64,000 nucleotides of DNA from Chlorella sorokiniana (GCA_025917655.1 CP084613.1:2668001-2732000), one strand, 5' to 3'. Numbered from the stretch's first letter, positions 10,926 to 22,770 are shown. Made by a program: numbers and translations. Notes: generated by a model not told the origin, from the letters alone.

Positions 10926-13900
10926 ATGGCAGCCGAGCAAGCAGCTCTGCTGATCTGCTTGAATGTGGCTTGTGGCTTCTGGGCTGCCATAGCAGCATGG
11001 CAACGGCAATGTCAGAAGCCACAGCAGCCTGCGCAACGGCTTGCTGGGCAGCCATGGCGGCATGCGTCTGCTGGTCGTGCGTCTGCCATGCTGGTCGCAA
11101 CGGCCTTGCTCAGCCATGCTGCACGCCTTGGCTTGCGAGAGCTGCTCCAAGACCCTGCAAGGGCGGGCAGCGGCTTGGCGGATGGGCTTACCTGTCTGTT
11201 ATGTCTGCTGATCCTGGTGAGGTTGCAACAATGTGCTGCTGGGCCTGTTGTCCTTGACACTGGCGAATGGCTCGCTTACCTGTGCGCCCCTCCTCCCCGC
11301 TAGGTGCTGCACTGGGCATGCCTTGGCAGCCGCCGCTCGTGGCTGCTGGCCGTTCCTGCCTCCTCAGGCGCCGCACTGGAAGTGGGGGCTCTTGTGGAGG
11401 CGATAATCGCACTGCGCCATGCTCCGCACCAGCAGGCCGGCGCTGGCTGGCTGCAGCAGCACTACGAACAAATATCTGTCGTGCTGGCGGCTGCAGGCGG
11501 GGTTGCCCTGTCCGTCTGCACAGCCTATCTGTATGCAGCCACTGTTGCGCATGATGTGGCAGCTGGAAGCCCGGAGGCACAGCCGCTGCTCGGGCATGAG
11601 GCGGGCGCAAGCAGCGGGGCCGGCGGGGCGGCAGGGGCGAGCGCGTGCGCCTCATCCAGGGCACCCTCAGGTACTTGGTGCCCGACCAGCTGCATCTGAA
11701 GATAAGGTGCGGGGGTGCACGGGTAGGTGGGCTGGGTGCGCACCTAACTAGCCTCATGCACTGGTGCCGCCTGCTGGCCGGCTGTGTGCCTCACCAAGTT
11801 TTGTGCGATCGTCCTTGGGCCCCTGTTCCAGGCTGGCGGCCTGCTTCCTGCTGCTGCTGCTGGGGCGAGTTGTCAACATAGCGCTGCCCTTGGCTTACAA
11901 GAAAGTGGTGGATGATCTGGCGCGGGCGGCTGCAGCGGCGTCGGCAACCGCCCATGCCGGCAGTGCACCCAGCCTTCCTGCACTGTGCGGCGCGCTGTGG
12001 AGCGGCGTAGGGACCACTTTCCACGCCGTCTTCTTCCCCTGGGTGGCCGTCTACCTGGCCCTCACCTTCCTACAGGGCTCCAGCGGCAAGGGCGGCATCG
12101 GCCTGCTGGCCAACCTGCGCGACCTGCTGTGGATACCGCTGCAGCAGGTGGGGGCGTGCGTGCAGGGTGGTGGTGGATGCGGGTGTTTGCGTTTGCATGG
12201 AGGGGACCATGCATTCATGCGCGGATGGGAGCAGCTGCCTTGCTGGGACAAGCCGCACATGCACTGTCTGTGGGCGAGGGGCGAGGCCAGCACTGATCGC
12301 ACAGCTGGTGAGACAAGCGCACCCCTGCCCCCACCGTGCAGCGTGCGTGCCGCCGCGTGTCGCTGGACGTGTTTGCGCACCTGCTCAGCCTGGACCATGC
12401 CTTCCACCTGCAGCGCAACACGGGTGAGCCCCTGCATGGGGTGGCCCCTGGGCCGGCTGTGACCGGCAGCCAGGCCTGCGCCGCGTGCTCAGCTCTTGGC
12501 CGCCCAGATTGTTTCTCCCCCGAAACAATGCTTGCACGGTTGCCGCCGTTTGTCTAAGAACCCTGTTCCCACCATGCGCCTCAGGCAAGGTGATGCGCAT
12601 CCTGGACCGCGGCACCAGCAGCATCCAGGACGTGATGCAGGTGGTGTTGTTCAATGTTGGACCGCAGCTGCTGGATGTGGTGGCTGCGTGCACCTTCATG
12701 GCGCTGCGCCTGCAGCCCTGGACCGCGGTTATCGTCTGCGTGACGGGTGGGCAGGGGGAGTGGGTTGCACAGAGTGCATGCGAGACCACTCACTGACACA
12801 AGAGCCCGAGTTGTATGGCAAGCCGGCGCCGCACACGTGTGTGCACGCGCACTGGCCCCCTCCTTCCACACACCGGCCCGCACCTCTACCCTCCCCCTCT
12901 ACACACATACACATCACACACCTTGCATGCAGTCCTCTGCTACATCCCCATCACCTTCCTTATCACCGAGTACCGCGGCGCAGTGCGGAAAAGATGAACA
13001 AGCTGGTGCGGGGCCTGTTACTGTTGGGGTGGGCGAGCTGGGGCGGCTTGTTGGGAGGGGCCGACGCACGGCGGTTGTGCCGCCCTCTGGTGCGCTTTGC
13101 AAAGCACCCCACGCGGCCATGCAGGACAATGAGAAGGAGGGGAAGGCCACCGACTGCCTGCTCAACTATGAGGCGGTGAAGCTGTTTGGCAACGAGGGCT
13201 TTGAGCTGACGGGGTGCGCACTCCAGCTGCGGTGGGCTGTCCATCACCTGCCGCTGATTCGCATGCTGCCCAGGCTCGCTGCTCTGGCTGACGCACAACA
13301 CTTTCGCCCCTGCCCCTACAGGTATGCGCGCGCCATCGACGCCTTCCAGGCCCAGGAGTACCTGCAGCTGGCCTGCATCTCCCTGCTCAACATCGCGCAG
13401 TCGGCCCTGGTGTTTGTGGGGTTGGCCCTCGGCCTGGTGGTGTGCGTGCGCGGCATCGTGGCTGGGCAGCTCACTGTGGGCGACGCCGTTCTGTTCCTGT
13501 CGCTCATGGCGCAGCTGGTGGCACCCCTCTCCTTCTTTGGGTCCTACTACAGACAGGTGATGGGTGGCAGGGGCGTGGACCTGCCGGCAGGCTCAGTGCG
13601 AGACGGCTGGCTGCCCGCTCGACCAGCGCGGTGCTCCATACCAGCCCCCCACCCCACCCCACCACCCCCAGCCCTCCTCATCCCGCGCCTTTCCCCTTAT
13701 GCTTTACAAAAGATCCAGAAAGGCGTTACTCCCTCCCCTTGTGCTCCCCAGTAGATCCAGAAGGGCCTGATCGACATGCAAAACATGTTAGAGCTGCTGG
13801 AGCAGCAGCCCAGCGTGTGCGACGCGCCAGGGGCAGGGCAGCTGGCGCTGGGGCGAGGCGACGTTGCCTTTGACAACGTCACCTTCAGGTGACCGATGTG

Positions 13901-15325
13901 CAGCATGGGCTGGCGGTGGGCTGCCAGCATGGGCCGGCCCTGAATCCTTGTAGCCAGTTGCAGCTGCGTATGTGTCGCTGCTGCTTACCTTTCACATCTT
14001 TGACCCCCTGATTCCTCCACCGCACAACCCTTGACCCCCCCTTGGCCCTGGCCGTGCGCCCGCCCGCCCCCCAAACCTCAGCTACTGGAGCGGTCCCCCA
14101 GTGCTGCGCAACGTGTCCTTTTCCGTGTTCGGCGGGGGCACACTGGCGCTGGTGGGGGCCACTGGCTCCGGCAAGTCCACCTGCTTGCGCCTGCTGCTCC
14201 GCTTCTACGACCCCGCAGCCGGCCGCGTGCTGCTCGACGATACCGACATTGCCACCGTCAGCCTCGCCTCCCTGCGCCGACACATTGCTGTGGTGCCCCA
14301 GGACACGGTGGGAGCTTGGGAAGGACATGGCAGCGGGCAGTACAGCAGTGCTGCACTTTGCGGCTCGATCGTGGATGCACGCTTTAGCATAGTGAGCCCT
14401 CCGCATGTTCAAGCCGCCATTTGCATGCGGCATGTTTCCGCCACCTTGACTGCAGGTCCTTTTCAACAGCTCCATACGTTACAACATCAGGTACGGGCGC
14501 ACTGATGCAAGTGACGAAGAGGTGGAGGAGGCAGCGCGGGTTGCACACATCCACGATGCAATCGCGCACAGATTCCCGGGTGGGACGCCTGGGAGGACGG
14601 CCCCTGCTTTGCGCCTTTTAATCTTTTGACCACATGCCCTTCATTGCCTCTGCTGCAGCCTCCTTGATCCGTTGTTGCACCTCCCCTCCACCTCCCACCA
14701 AGCAGATGGGTACGACACCGTGGTGGGGAGCGGGGTCTGCGCCTGAGCGGAGGCGAGAAGCAGCGGGTAGCGTTTGCGCGAGCGGTGCTGCGCCGTCCTG
14801 CGCTGCTTGTCCTCGACGAGGCCACCTCGGCCCTGGACTCCATGACGGAGCGCATGATACAGGTGGGGTGGGGGCTAGCTGCGGCAGTGTGAGTACCAGA
14901 TGTCACAAGGACAGCCTACACACCAAGCACGTATGGCTTGGGACATTTGTGCCGCTTGTCCTGCCTGCTTCCCACTTGGCCGTGTGCAGGATTCCCTGGC
15001 CGGCCTGCGACAGTGCTGCACCACCGTGATTGTGGCGCACAGGCTCTCCACTGTTGCTGATGCCGACCAGATCGTGGTGCTGGAGGGCGGTGCGGTGGCA
15101 GAGCAGGGATCCCACACCCAGCTGCTGCAGCGTAGCGGCATCTACGCAGCCATGTGGGCACGCCAACTGGAAGCAGGCAGTTTGAACCAACAGGGTGACA
15201 TGGGGGCGGCAAGAGCTGCTGTGGTTGGTGCAGGTGACATGCCAATGTCAGGCCCTGCAGTCAGTCAGGCCACCTCTCGGGGCCACAGCATTTGCGAGGA
15301 GGACGATGAGGAAGGTCAGGAGTGA
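10926..15325 (+). CDS. ABCB6/HMT1-type ABC transporter (heavy-metal tolerance family half-transporter)
   Basis: Thirteen exons encode about 875 residues: 10926-11216, 11304-11706, 11832-12147, 12342-12423, 12585-12746, 12933-13005, 13125-13213, 13322-13556, 13755-13888, 14082-14307, 14456-14579, 14706-14862 and 14990-15325. An extra N-terminal set of about five membrane helices precedes the six-helix ABC core, as in ABCB6 and fungal/worm HMT1. The core has [12 protein letters not shown], typical of the ABCB6/ATM group. The nucleotide-binding domain has Walker [11 protein letters not shown]-loop VVPQDT, signature LSGGEKQR, Walker [13 protein letters not shown] and H-loop AHRLST. One-base frame breaks occur at about 11617-11639, 12989-12992 (AAAA) and 14725-14728 (GGGG). 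It probably moves glutathione- or phytochelatin-metal complexes or tetrapyrroles across a vacuolar or mitochondrial membrane. The substrate cannot be read from sequence. Confidence 0.9.
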
Positions 15326-15407
15326 ATGTGCAGAAGATGTTGCAGCACAACTAGGCATCCAGCAACCAAGCAATGAGGTCGTGCTTCAAATCATACAATT
15401 TCATTGC

Positions 15408-15412
15408 TGTAA
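15408..15412 (+). promoter_or_regulatory. TGTAA poly(A) signal of the ABCB6-type gene
   Basis: TGTAA lies about 80 bp past the stop codon, the usual spacing in green algae. From here to 15928 no gene is seen; the stretch probably holds the two convergent 3' UTRs. Confidence 0.55.
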
Positions 15413-15928
15413 GTTCTATACTATTAATTTGGCAACTTTTCTTTCCCTCCTTTCTAAACGCAAAGTCTAAACTCCAGCCTGTGTTACTGCTTCATTCTGC
15501 AACTGTTGTCACATCCAATCCATGGTGGAACTGAGGGCGAAAAGGCAGGGCCACAAAAACGTGCGGGTACAGGTGCAGACAGCCACGCAGAGCTACCACC
15601 TGCGAGTTGGGAGCTTGGTAAACAATATGATGACGAGGAGAAAACGTTTGAGGCCAGCAGAGAAAGCAGGGCTGCATGAAATGGAGAGAGATAGCGGTCA
15701 GAAAGGGGAAGAAAGGTTGATTTGCATGGCCAGGGGCAGCATCATGTGTTGGCTTCACCCGAGACTATGATGCATGGTAGTGCTGCCCAAATGCTTCGCT
15801 GAGCCAAAGCATGCCATGAAAAGCTTAAGGAATGCATGGCCGAAGGGGAAGGGCCACCAAGCAGGTCGGTGAAAAACGCGCATAAAACGCACATGGGCTT
15901 TGTGCCATCTGTGCCGCAGGACACGAGC

Positions 15929-16776
15929 TCAAACGGTTGCAAGGCGTGCTGCACCACGCTTGGAGCTGCTCTTCCGCTTTCCATCCTTTTTCCGGCGCAC
16001 CGACTGCCCCTCGTCGTCCGAGGGATAGTCAAGTTCCCGCATGGTCAGCTGCGGCTCCCCAGGGTTGCCAAGGTTGGGGCCATGGCCGTCACCACCGCTT
16101 CCGCCACCGCCGCCACCCCATCCCCAACCGCCACCACCTGCAGGCGTAAAGATCATGACAGACGGTGTGATGCAACAATCACAACGTCATAGGCTGGCAA
16201 AAATGCACTTTCGTTACAAGCGTGCAGCACATGGTTGGCTTACCGCCGCCGCCGCCGCCGCCGCCGCTGCCGCCGCCGCCAAAGCCACCGCTATCAAACA
16301 GCACGTAAAGCCCAAAGAAGGCGGCGTTCAGCGCCAGGTTACGGGCAATGCGATGGCCATCCCACCCGCCACCACCACCGCCACCCTCGTTAGAGTTGAT
16401 GGGGGCAGGCCAGGCGGGCCGGAGGTGCGTTTCTTGGTGGTAGAGTTGCTGCGCTGCGTGTTGGCCCAAACCTGCAGCCGCCGCCGCTGCCGCATGGCCG
16501 AAAGCGGTGCTGCTGCAGCAGTGATACAGCAGCTTCTGCTGACTGGGAGGGAGTCCTGCGGAACACAGATTAGGCGAGGTTGACTACACCACGCGGTAGC
16601 GGCGGCGGGCAGCGGGTGGCAGGCAGCAGCTGAAAGGGCAAGGGCAGGTGAGCACGCCGCAACCGCACGGTTGCGACCGGTTCACTCACCATTGAACTGC
16701 AGGGAAAGGAGCGGAATTGCGCCTGCGGCCGGCTGCCCCAGACCAGGCTGCTAGTGCTTCCCAGCCCCATGTTCAT
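15929..16776 (-). CDS. Gly-rich membrane protein with probable plastid presequence
   Basis: Three exons on the minus strand: 16690-16776, 16244-16555 and 15929-16137. The start (MNMGLGSTSSLVWG) and following Ser/Arg-rich, acid-poor residues look like a plastid transit peptide. Exon 2 ends in a hydrophobic segment (NLALNAAFFGLYVLFD), a candidate single membrane helix, followed by long Gly runs encoded by GCC/GGC repeats at about 16248-16280. Exon 3 continues with a WGWGG-type Gly stretch. It ends in an acidic then strongly basic tail (ELDYPSDDEG, then RRKKDGKRKSSSKR). Exon 2 is open in two frames, so its middle part may hide a one-base error. I do not recognise the family. It lies head to head with the J-domain gene. 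Confidence 0.55.
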
Positions 16777-17153
16777 TCTGTCGGGGCGCTGCGGAGTCCA
16801 AACCGCCTGATAACCTCTTATTTAAGAACCTATGGTGCACGGAGGCCCTGCCACAGAGCTTGGAGGCTTCAGCCTAGAAGGCCCTGGTGAAGCGCAATAT
16901 GATCGCTGGCTGAAAGCAATGATATTTAATACACGAAGAATGTAGACTAGGGGTGTTTTGCGAGTAATGAAGGAGCACCTCCTGCATGCAGGCAGGACAG
17001 CACCATCCACAGGACAGCACGGCTCACGGGTGCACCCGGGTGTGCCTCCGCCATTTATCGTAGAAGTCTTGCCACATTCGTCAAAACCACGCCCTTATAA
17101 GGTGCCGAGAGCGCGGCTGAGAGGCCTGGAGAGGTGCAGCTCACAAAACGGCT
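16777..17153. promoter_or_regulatory. Probable bidirectional promoter, Gly-rich gene / J-domain gene
   Basis: Here 377 bp lie between divergent start codons with no other coding pattern. An AT-richer patch (about 16915-16935) stands out from the GC-rich surroundings. Confidence 0.45.
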
Positions 17154-18049
17154 ATGCGGGGCTGCTTCCTTCCTGTGGGCCCCGGCGAGGACCTGTTGCA
17201 GGAGCCCTCTCTCTACGAGGTGCTTCAGTGCAGCATCGTGGTGAGCCTCGTCTCATGCTGAGAGGTGGCCGCCCTGCCCTCCCAGCCGTCTTGCAGCTGT
17301 TGTGAAGAGAATCAGCGTCTTCGTGTTGTAACCATGCACCCGGCGTTTTTCGCTGCCGCAAGACCCCTGACTGTGGTTACCGTCGTGACACTCGAGGACA
17401 AGCGACTGAACTGGTCACTTGGACCGGCTGCACCCTTCTGCCTGAGCTCTTCCTTTTGGCAACAGAGTTGCTGGCCTCACATGATCATGGCCCTGGTTTG
17501 CTTGTTGTAGGCTTCACCAAACGAGATCAAGCAGCAGTTCAGGCGCCTTGCGCTCCAACATCACCCAGACAAAGCGGGGTCACCGGAGCGCTTTCAGGCC
17601 ATCCGCGAGGCATTTGAGGTTCTGAAAGACCCAGAGCGGCGCTTTAATTACGATAAGACAATACTGCACTGCCTGGACATGCAGGTGGGCCATGGCATTG
17701 GCTGGGGACAGGGTTGGGTGTGGTTTATCCTAGCTGAGAGCTGCTCAGCTAAGGTGCTTGCCTTGTAGTCCTACCCTGTCTGGCATGTGACAAGCATGTC
17801 GTTTCCTCCAATCCCGTACAGGAGTATTTGAATCGCTTTAGCGAGCTGGTCCTGACCGCTCAGGGCCTCAGCCTCCCGCCCCACATTTCGTACCTCCATC
17901 ATCCGCAGCCTGCCGCATTTGTGGCCCCCTTGCTTCTGCAGCCAGCCACACCGCCTCGCCAGCCGCGGCGCTGTAGTGGCCAGCAGCTGCAGCACCCACA
18001 TAGACCGTGGTCTCCAGCCCAGGGACCACAGTTGCTTACCCGCTGCTGA
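17154..18049 (+). CDS. Small J-domain (DnaJ-like) co-chaperone
   Basis: Three exons (17154-17240, 17511-17684 and 17822-18049) encode about 162 residues. The J-domain begins at about residue 20 (LYEVLQCS) and contains RRLALQHHPDKAG with the HPD tripeptide that stimulates Hsp70 ATPase. It continues with FQAIREAFEVLKDPERR and a NYDK end. There is no G/F-rich region or zinc finger, so it is a type III (class C) J-protein. The C-terminal 70 residues start as a helix and then become Pro/Gln-rich. No targeting signal is obvious, so the Hsp70 partner and compartment are unknown. The last exon could extend or be spliced differently, because the sequence after about 17890 is not family-like. Confidence 0.8.
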
Positions 18050-18670
18050 TGCCCTGATCAGGTTGTTGGCCTCCTTGTGCTGCGTTGCGCTGCCATGCAG
18101 CCGGCCTCCTTCGCCGTGTCATAACTTGTTTGTCTCCTTCATTCCTGCCGCATCCTCTTGTGCCAAGGGCATCCCGCTGGTCAAGCGCACTTTGCGACAC
18201 CTGACCATTTTCCTCGCGCGATAGCCACTTGCATTGTGGTGTGGGAGCACCTGGCTTTCATGCTGATGCTCCATGTGTATCATTTTTCCGACCACACTGG
18301 GGTTACATTCCCATTCTGGCATTTTACTCCCAGGCCTTGACATTTCGTCCACTCCACTCGATCATTTTTCATCACTGTCCGGCGGCGTGACAACAAACTA
18401 CTGTGCACACCCAACCTTTTGCAAAGTGTTTCACATCTACTACTGCATGATATTGCGGCGCTACCTCTGCTTGTGCTTTGCTGCGGCTTTTCAAGTTGCA
18501 CTGCTGTCAAATTTTTATCGTGTTACAGGTCCACAACAATGTGAAAGAGTGGCCTCAGGAACAAGGCAGCCCAGCAAAGGGCAGAACATCAATGGCGCAG
18601 AGGAGTGAGCATGTCGGCAGCGTGGCTGTGTCGTCTTCTTGCACGCTGTGTCAGCTTTGTGGGGGCTGGT
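18050..18670. other. Convergent 3' region of the J-domain and LSM2 genes; no gene seen
   Basis: This stretch is less GC-rich than its flanks and contains pyrimidine-rich tracts. A possible spliced segment after TTACAG at 18522-18527 is open for a while but resembles no family. It may be J-domain 3' UTR. Confidence 0.4.
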
Positions 18671-19086
18671 TCAACCGCCCCGCGCCTCTCTCCGAGTTGC
18701 ATCATGCAGCAGCTCGACGTCCACAGAGCCAGGAGGTAGCTGCACGTACCGCACCACGCTCCCCCGCACAAAGCAGTTACGCACCGACAGCATGTGGGGG
18801 TACTTCTGTTCGTTCACCACCCGAACATTGTTCAACTTAATGTTCAAGTACTGGTCGACACTGTGCAGGGTGCCTGTGATGGCCAGGTCGTTCTTGAGCT
18901 CCACCGTCACCTGCACTACGTTCGGTGCAGACGCGGTTGGCAACAGCGCGACTGGTGGGGACCAAGCAGCTCATCATTGATCCATACATGAGCGGTGGCG
19001 TGCAATAGGGTGTCACTAGCATACGCAGGCCACGGCCTGCTCACCTCCTTGCCCACGAGCGTCTTAAAGTAGCTGTAGAACAGCAT
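18671..19086 (-). CDS. LSM2: U6 snRNA-associated Sm-like protein LSM2
   Basis: LSM2 is part of the LSM1-7 ring (cytoplasmic mRNA decapping) and the LSM2-8 ring (nuclear, U6 snRNA 3' end). Two exons, 19045-19086 and 18671-18910, encode about 93 residues, the normal length. The start MLFYSYFKTLVGKE is diagnostic and is split from VTVELKND by an intron. The Sm1 motif is seen in LKNDLAITGTLHSVDQYLNIKLN and Sm2 in IRGSVVRYVQLP-like form (here VRGSVVRYVQLP). The tail ends Ala/Arg/Gly-rich. There are no frame problems. It is divergent from the cyclophilin-SYF2 gene. Confidence 0.96.
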
Positions 19087-19468
19087 AGTGCCACACCGTG
19101 GGCAGCAGCGGGTGCCTTCCTCGCCCGGTTCACTGCTGAGTTGCTAGGGCTGTGCAGTGCTCTTCTGATGGATACAGCCTCGTTTGCAGGTTGTTGCCCG
19201 TGCAGGGACTCGCTGGAAGAAGTGATGGCACCTGATGTTTGAGCCTAGTGCACAGTGCGGACGTGCTGCGGAATGTGGTGATTTCGCGCCTGTTTTTTAC
19301 GACTCAGGAGCGAAAGATGGCAAACATTGGCACTCCTGTACTGCTTGGGACAACAGGTCCCAAGTTGTCAATCCCTGTCCCTGATGGGTTCGTAGCCGAA
19401 CCCTCATTTGTTCGTGCATATTACGACACGACCCCCACACCCCAGATTTCCTTGGTTGGACAGCAGAA
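19087..19468. promoter_or_regulatory. Probable bidirectional promoter, LSM2 / cyclophilin-SYF2
   Basis: Here 382 bp separate two divergent splicing-related genes. An open frame from 19239 to 19553 lacks family features and overlaps the cyclophilin start out of frame, so I treat it as leader sequence. Confidence 0.5.
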
Positions 19469-22282
19469 ATGGCAACCAAGGAGGAATTGGACAACCCACG
19501 CGTGTATTTCGACATCTCGATTGCTGGAGAAGATGCAGGTCGCATCGTCATGACGCTGTTTGCGGACGTCGTGCCCAAGACGGCAGAAAATTTCAGGCAA
19601 GGTTTCCTGCCTCTTTATTGCGGTCCGCAAACCGTCGAATCTCAACAAAATTCTTCTGTAGTACTCTCCTAAAGCTGGTGTGTCCGTGTCGCTCCTCCGC
19701 AGGTGCCTGTGCACCGGCGAGTCGGGCATCGCCCGCAGCGGGAAGCCTCTCCACTACAAGGGCTCCATTTTTCACCGCATCATACCTGATTTCATGTGAG
19801 ACTCACCAGCCAGTGGTCTGGCTTCTGCACAGGCTGCAGGCAGCCCAGCGCGAGGGCGTTACAGCCGGTGGCAGGCATATGACGCTCCGACATTTGCCTG
19901 ACCCACCGACAGGTGCCAAGGCGGCGACTTTGAAAACGCGGATGGAACAGGCGGCGAGTCCATTTATGGTGCGTTATCCAGCAGATTTGGTAACTGTGAC
20001 TATCAGGTGTGTGGGGGTCTGCCCCAGCCCCACACTCACCTCCATGCACACTCTGTTGCAGGCGCCACTTTTGCCGACGAGAACTTTGCGTTGCAGCACA
20101 CGGAGCCAGGCATGTTGTCCATGGCAAATGCCGGGCCAGGCACCAATGGCAGCCAGTTCTTCATCACCACAGCACCCACGCCCTGGCTGGGTGAGCTGGC
20201 TGCGCCCTTCTGTGCCCCCGTTGCTGCCCTGTCTGCTAGTGTGGAATGTGCCTGCAGTTGCTGCCTTTACAGGCAGCTGCTCAGCTGCCTTGACCTCCTT
20301 CATCATCTACATGCTCCCGGTGCCTCATGCAGACGGCAAGCATGTGATATTTGGGCGCGTGACGGAGGGCATGCAGGTGGTGCGGCGCATGGAGTCGCTT
20401 GGCTCGCGCAGCGGCCGCACTGCACAAAAGATTTTCATAGCAGACTGTGGAGAGGTGGGCGGGCTTGGCTACCGAGTGTGCGCGTGGAAAGTGCAGTTGG
20501 GGTGACGCCTGTGCAAGCATCGGCTGCACAAGCGCCGCTGCCATGTTGCACCTGTCTGGCCCAGGGGTCAGGCCCCGCTCCGTCACTTCCCTGCAGCTGC
20601 CCAGCAAGCGCCAGATCATGGCCAAGATCCTGCGAGAGCGAGAGGAGGCAGCGGCCATGAAGCAGGATCCCGTGTATGTGGACCCCGATGCCGAGGCGCG
20701 CGCGGCTGCAGGCGCTGAAGGCAGGCGGCGCAGCGCCCCCCGCCCTTCAAAACTGCCCAGGACGAGCTGCGAGAGCTGGAGGAGAGGGAGCGGATGGACG
20801 AGGAGGCGCGGCAGGAGGCAGCTGCGGCAGCGCAGCGCCCGCAGGATGGCGCGGCGCCTGCAGCAGCGCCCGCGTCGCCAGAGGGCAGCGAGCGCGAGGG
20901 CGAAGGCTGTGGCGAGGCGGCGGGCGGCGGCGTGGGGGTTGTGGACCCTACCGCGGGCATGAATTCGCGGCAGCGCAAGCTTTATGAGCTGCAGCAGCGC
21001 ATGAAGGCAGCGCGCAAGGCCAATGAGCACGCCGTGGTGGCGGAAAAACGGAAGCAGGCGGCGGGCAAGGCAGAGGCAGCTGGTGGCAGTGATGGGGGCG
21101 CCGCGGCAGGGGTCCAGCCACAAGTGGTTTGAGGAGAAGCAGAAGCAGAAGGTATGCCTGCACCACAGGGCTGCACACCAAAGGCGTTGTTTGCCCAGGG
21201 CCTCGCTTTTGCAGCCTGCTGGGAGCCTGGCCCAGGCGCCGCCGGACCCCAACCCCAACCTGCACCGTCACCTGCTGCAATTGCAGGAGGAGGAGCTCAA
21301 GCGGCTGGGCTTGGACCCCAGCCAGGCATACCGGCTGGAGACGGCAGAGACGGCGGCGGCGCAGTACAAGAAGAAAGAGAAAAGCCGGCACCCAGCGGCT
21401 GGTGTGTGGCAAAGGGCTGGCGCTTGGTTGGGGTGTGGCGGGTTGCAGTTGTTGGGTGGGGCTTGACTAGGGAGTAGCGTGTATAGTGCAAAGCAGGGGC
21501 TCAACCAGGCTTCCGGCTGTGGATTTGGTGCTGCTGAGAGCCGCCACCTCTCTGTGCCGCTATTGTCCCCACAGGGAGCAGTTCAACCAGGCCACCCTGG
21601 CCGCCGCCTATGAGAAGCGCACTGAGAAGATCAAGCCTGACCGCGCCGAGTACGATGCGGCAAAGGTGCGTGTATGTGGTGGTGACGGGTGGCACGCTGG
21701 GTCAGTGGGAGTAGGAGATGGCAGGTTTGGGGGTTGTTTGGCGAGCACCTGCACGCTGCTGTTCTTGCTTTCCCACTTCAGCCAAATGCTGCCCCAGCCA
21801 GGCCTTGCCCACGCCCAGCTACCAACCCACCCCTCACTGCAGGCTGCCGACCCCGAGTTCTACCGCACTGCCGACAGCCTGCTGTATGGGGCGGCAGGGC
21901 GCGTGTCTGAGGCAGGCATCGATCGCATGGTGGATGAGCTGAACGAGCGGTGGGTCGGGAAAGGAGAGGGTGACGGGGGGCCCGCGCGCATCCGCCTCCC
22001 TCCTGCCCTATGCAACTGTTCTGAGCAATAGCCACTCGCCAAGTTTGCCCCTGAACGCATCAGCTCCTAGCCACTCAAGTACGTCCGCTGCTCTGCCAAC
22101 CCTGCCTCTGCAGCCAGGGCAAGAGCAAGGCATTCAGCCGGCGGCGCAAGTTCCGCGAGGACCGCGATGTCGACTACATCAATGACCGCAACGCGCACTT
22201 CAACAAAAAGATCGAGCGCGCCTTTGGGGCCGCCACCGCAGAAATCAAGGCCAACCTGGAGCGCGGCACGGCGCTGCCCTGA
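19469..22282 (+). CDS. Cyclophilin-type peptidyl-prolyl isomerase fused to pre-mRNA-splicing factor SYF2
   Basis: Exons: 19469-19596, 19703-19795, 19913-19968, 20062-20190, 20333-20454, 20597-21151, 21287-21401, 21575-21665, 21843-21949 and 22114-22282 (about 520 residues). Exons 1-5 encode a complete cyclophilin with active-site features [31 protein letters not shown] and [10 protein letters not shown], ending DCGEL. Exons 6-10 encode a SYF2 domain: [42 protein letters not shown], and [12 protein letters not shown] followed by [16 protein letters not shown] up to [11 protein letters not shown]2 belongs to the Prp19/NTC part of the active spliceosome. The 142-bp intron at 20455-20596 has good GT-AG ends and keeps phase. 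Exon 6 breaks frame in CCCCCC (20736-20741) and GGGGG (21094-21098). Intron 1 uses a GC donor. Two overlapping genes remain a possibility, but no SYF2 start signal or 5' leader is visible. Confidence 0.88.
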
Positions 22283-22770
22283 GGCCTGGTGCGGCGCATG
22301 AAAGGGGCTGTGCTTGGGCTGGGAGGTTGTGGGCCTGCGTAGGTCCCCTGATGCACTCCTGCTTGCTGCACCCACCCGCCGGTGGCCGAGTCCTTACGAC
22401 GCTAGTGCACGTCGGAGGGTGGTATCACGGAGATAGGTATTCATTGATCCGGACGGCGGACAGCAACCCACGCACGTGGCGGGCAGACTTAGCCGGGCGT
22501 GCAGAGCACTTGCCGCTACAGAAAGGCATGCCCCACATTCGTGCAGCGGCATGGATGCCTGCCTCTCCTGGGTTTGGTTGGGGTGTACTTCTGTACCAGG
22601 CCTGCGCACCCCTGCACCACCTCTGCAGGAGCGGATGGCCCTGCAGCGCTGGATGCCATTATCAAGGAAAGTCCTGCACAGCATCAAAGCCAGCTTCGTG
22701 CGCCCTGGTCGTTACGCTCAACTGTAAAGCGTTCACAGTTCGACTTGCTGGCAAGAGAGTGGGAGTCAAC
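22283..22770. other. 3' region of cyclophilin-SYF2 gene with TGTAA signal
   Basis: TGTAA lies at 22723-22727. The open frames in this stretch resemble no family. It separates the convergent 3' ends of the fusion gene and the coiled-coil gene. Confidence 0.45.

Noticed and set aside
12890-12930. CA-rich stretch as a microsatellite or regulatory repeat
   Set aside because: It is short, irregular and simply part of an ABC transporter intron before its acceptor.
20281-21258. 325-codon open frame on the minus strand
   Set aside because: It lies antisense to conserved cyclophilin-SYF2 exons and has no family pattern.
20597-22282. SYF2 as a separate gene starting at the ATG near 20617
   Set aside because: Exon 6 is in phase with the cyclophilin, the gap has clean splice ends, and 20455-20596 is too short for a 3' UTR, promoter and leader. 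I kept the fusion and listed how to test it.
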